Translations under genes and position numbers: made by a program
Shown: one piece after another, positions 5,789 to 5,794 of the stretch
Layout of the letters: each line of letters begins with the position of its first letter
Position numbering within the stretch: the first letter of the stretch is position 1
Notes under the pieces: generated by a model
What the model saw: the letters and a program-made list of their open reading frames with translations, nothing else
Database searches by the model: none
Told to the model about the DNA's origin: nothing
From: Alphaproteobacteria bacterium
GTDB taxonomy: Bacteria > Pseudomonadota > Alphaproteobacteria > Rhizobiales > Rhizobiaceae
Direction: 5' to 3'
Length of the DNA: 5,794 bases
Assembly (NCBI GenBank): GCA_017308345.1
Contig: JAFKFE010001153.1
Location: 1 to 5,794, forward strand

Positions 5789-5794
5789 GAAAGC

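Noticed and set aside
1..5794. tRNA, rRNA, CRISPR arrays, transposase genes, toxin-antitoxin or phage genes.
   Set aside because: None was seen on either strand. Nearly all of the window is accounted for by the transporter operon, the membrane gene and short spacers.

Overview
The window is high-GC bacterial DNA, most likely from an alphaproteobacterium of the order Rhizobiales, and Mesorhizobium or a close relative is my best guess. The guess rests on GC-rich coding, on a TAT-exported periplasmic binding protein heading a five-gene liv-type transporter operon, and on a palindromic intergenic repeat near the right end that I recall as abundant in Mesorhizobium genomes. The genus was not tested by any search. 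All supported genes lie on the minus strand, so the window reads biologically from right to left.

Right end (about 5669-5794): a palindromic intergenic repeat with a strong hairpin and short terminal inverted repeats. It runs into the 5' end of a polytopic membrane protein gene (about 4296-5721). That gene is broken by a frameshift near 5047-5055. The two halves together give one membrane protein of about 470 residues with roughly ten membrane segments and no function I can assign firmly.

Spacer 4140-4295: a plausible sigma70-type promoter for the transporter operon with a perfect 12-bp palindrome in its -10/-35 spacer, a hairpin in the untranslated leader, and a clear ribosome binding site.

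Operon 4139 to 1: a HAAT/branched-chain-amino-acid-type ABC importer in the classic order of binding protein, LivH-type permease, LivM-type permease, LivG-type ATPase and LivF-type ATPase (cut off by the window edge). The last four genes overlap one another (4, 4 and 8 nt), so they are probably translationally coupled. A 107-nt gap separates the binding protein from livH and holds a long hairpin that is well paired only in the minus-strand RNA. This resembles arrangements that keep binding-protein mRNA more abundant than permease mRNA. The substrate cannot be read from the sequence.

The window is mostly an ordinary transporter operon, and I see no convincing undescribed system. The points deserving a second look are a 49-bp exact identity between livG and the truncated livF starting at the Walker A motif (gene conversion or assembly chimera), the frameshift in the membrane gene, and the strand-specific hairpin.
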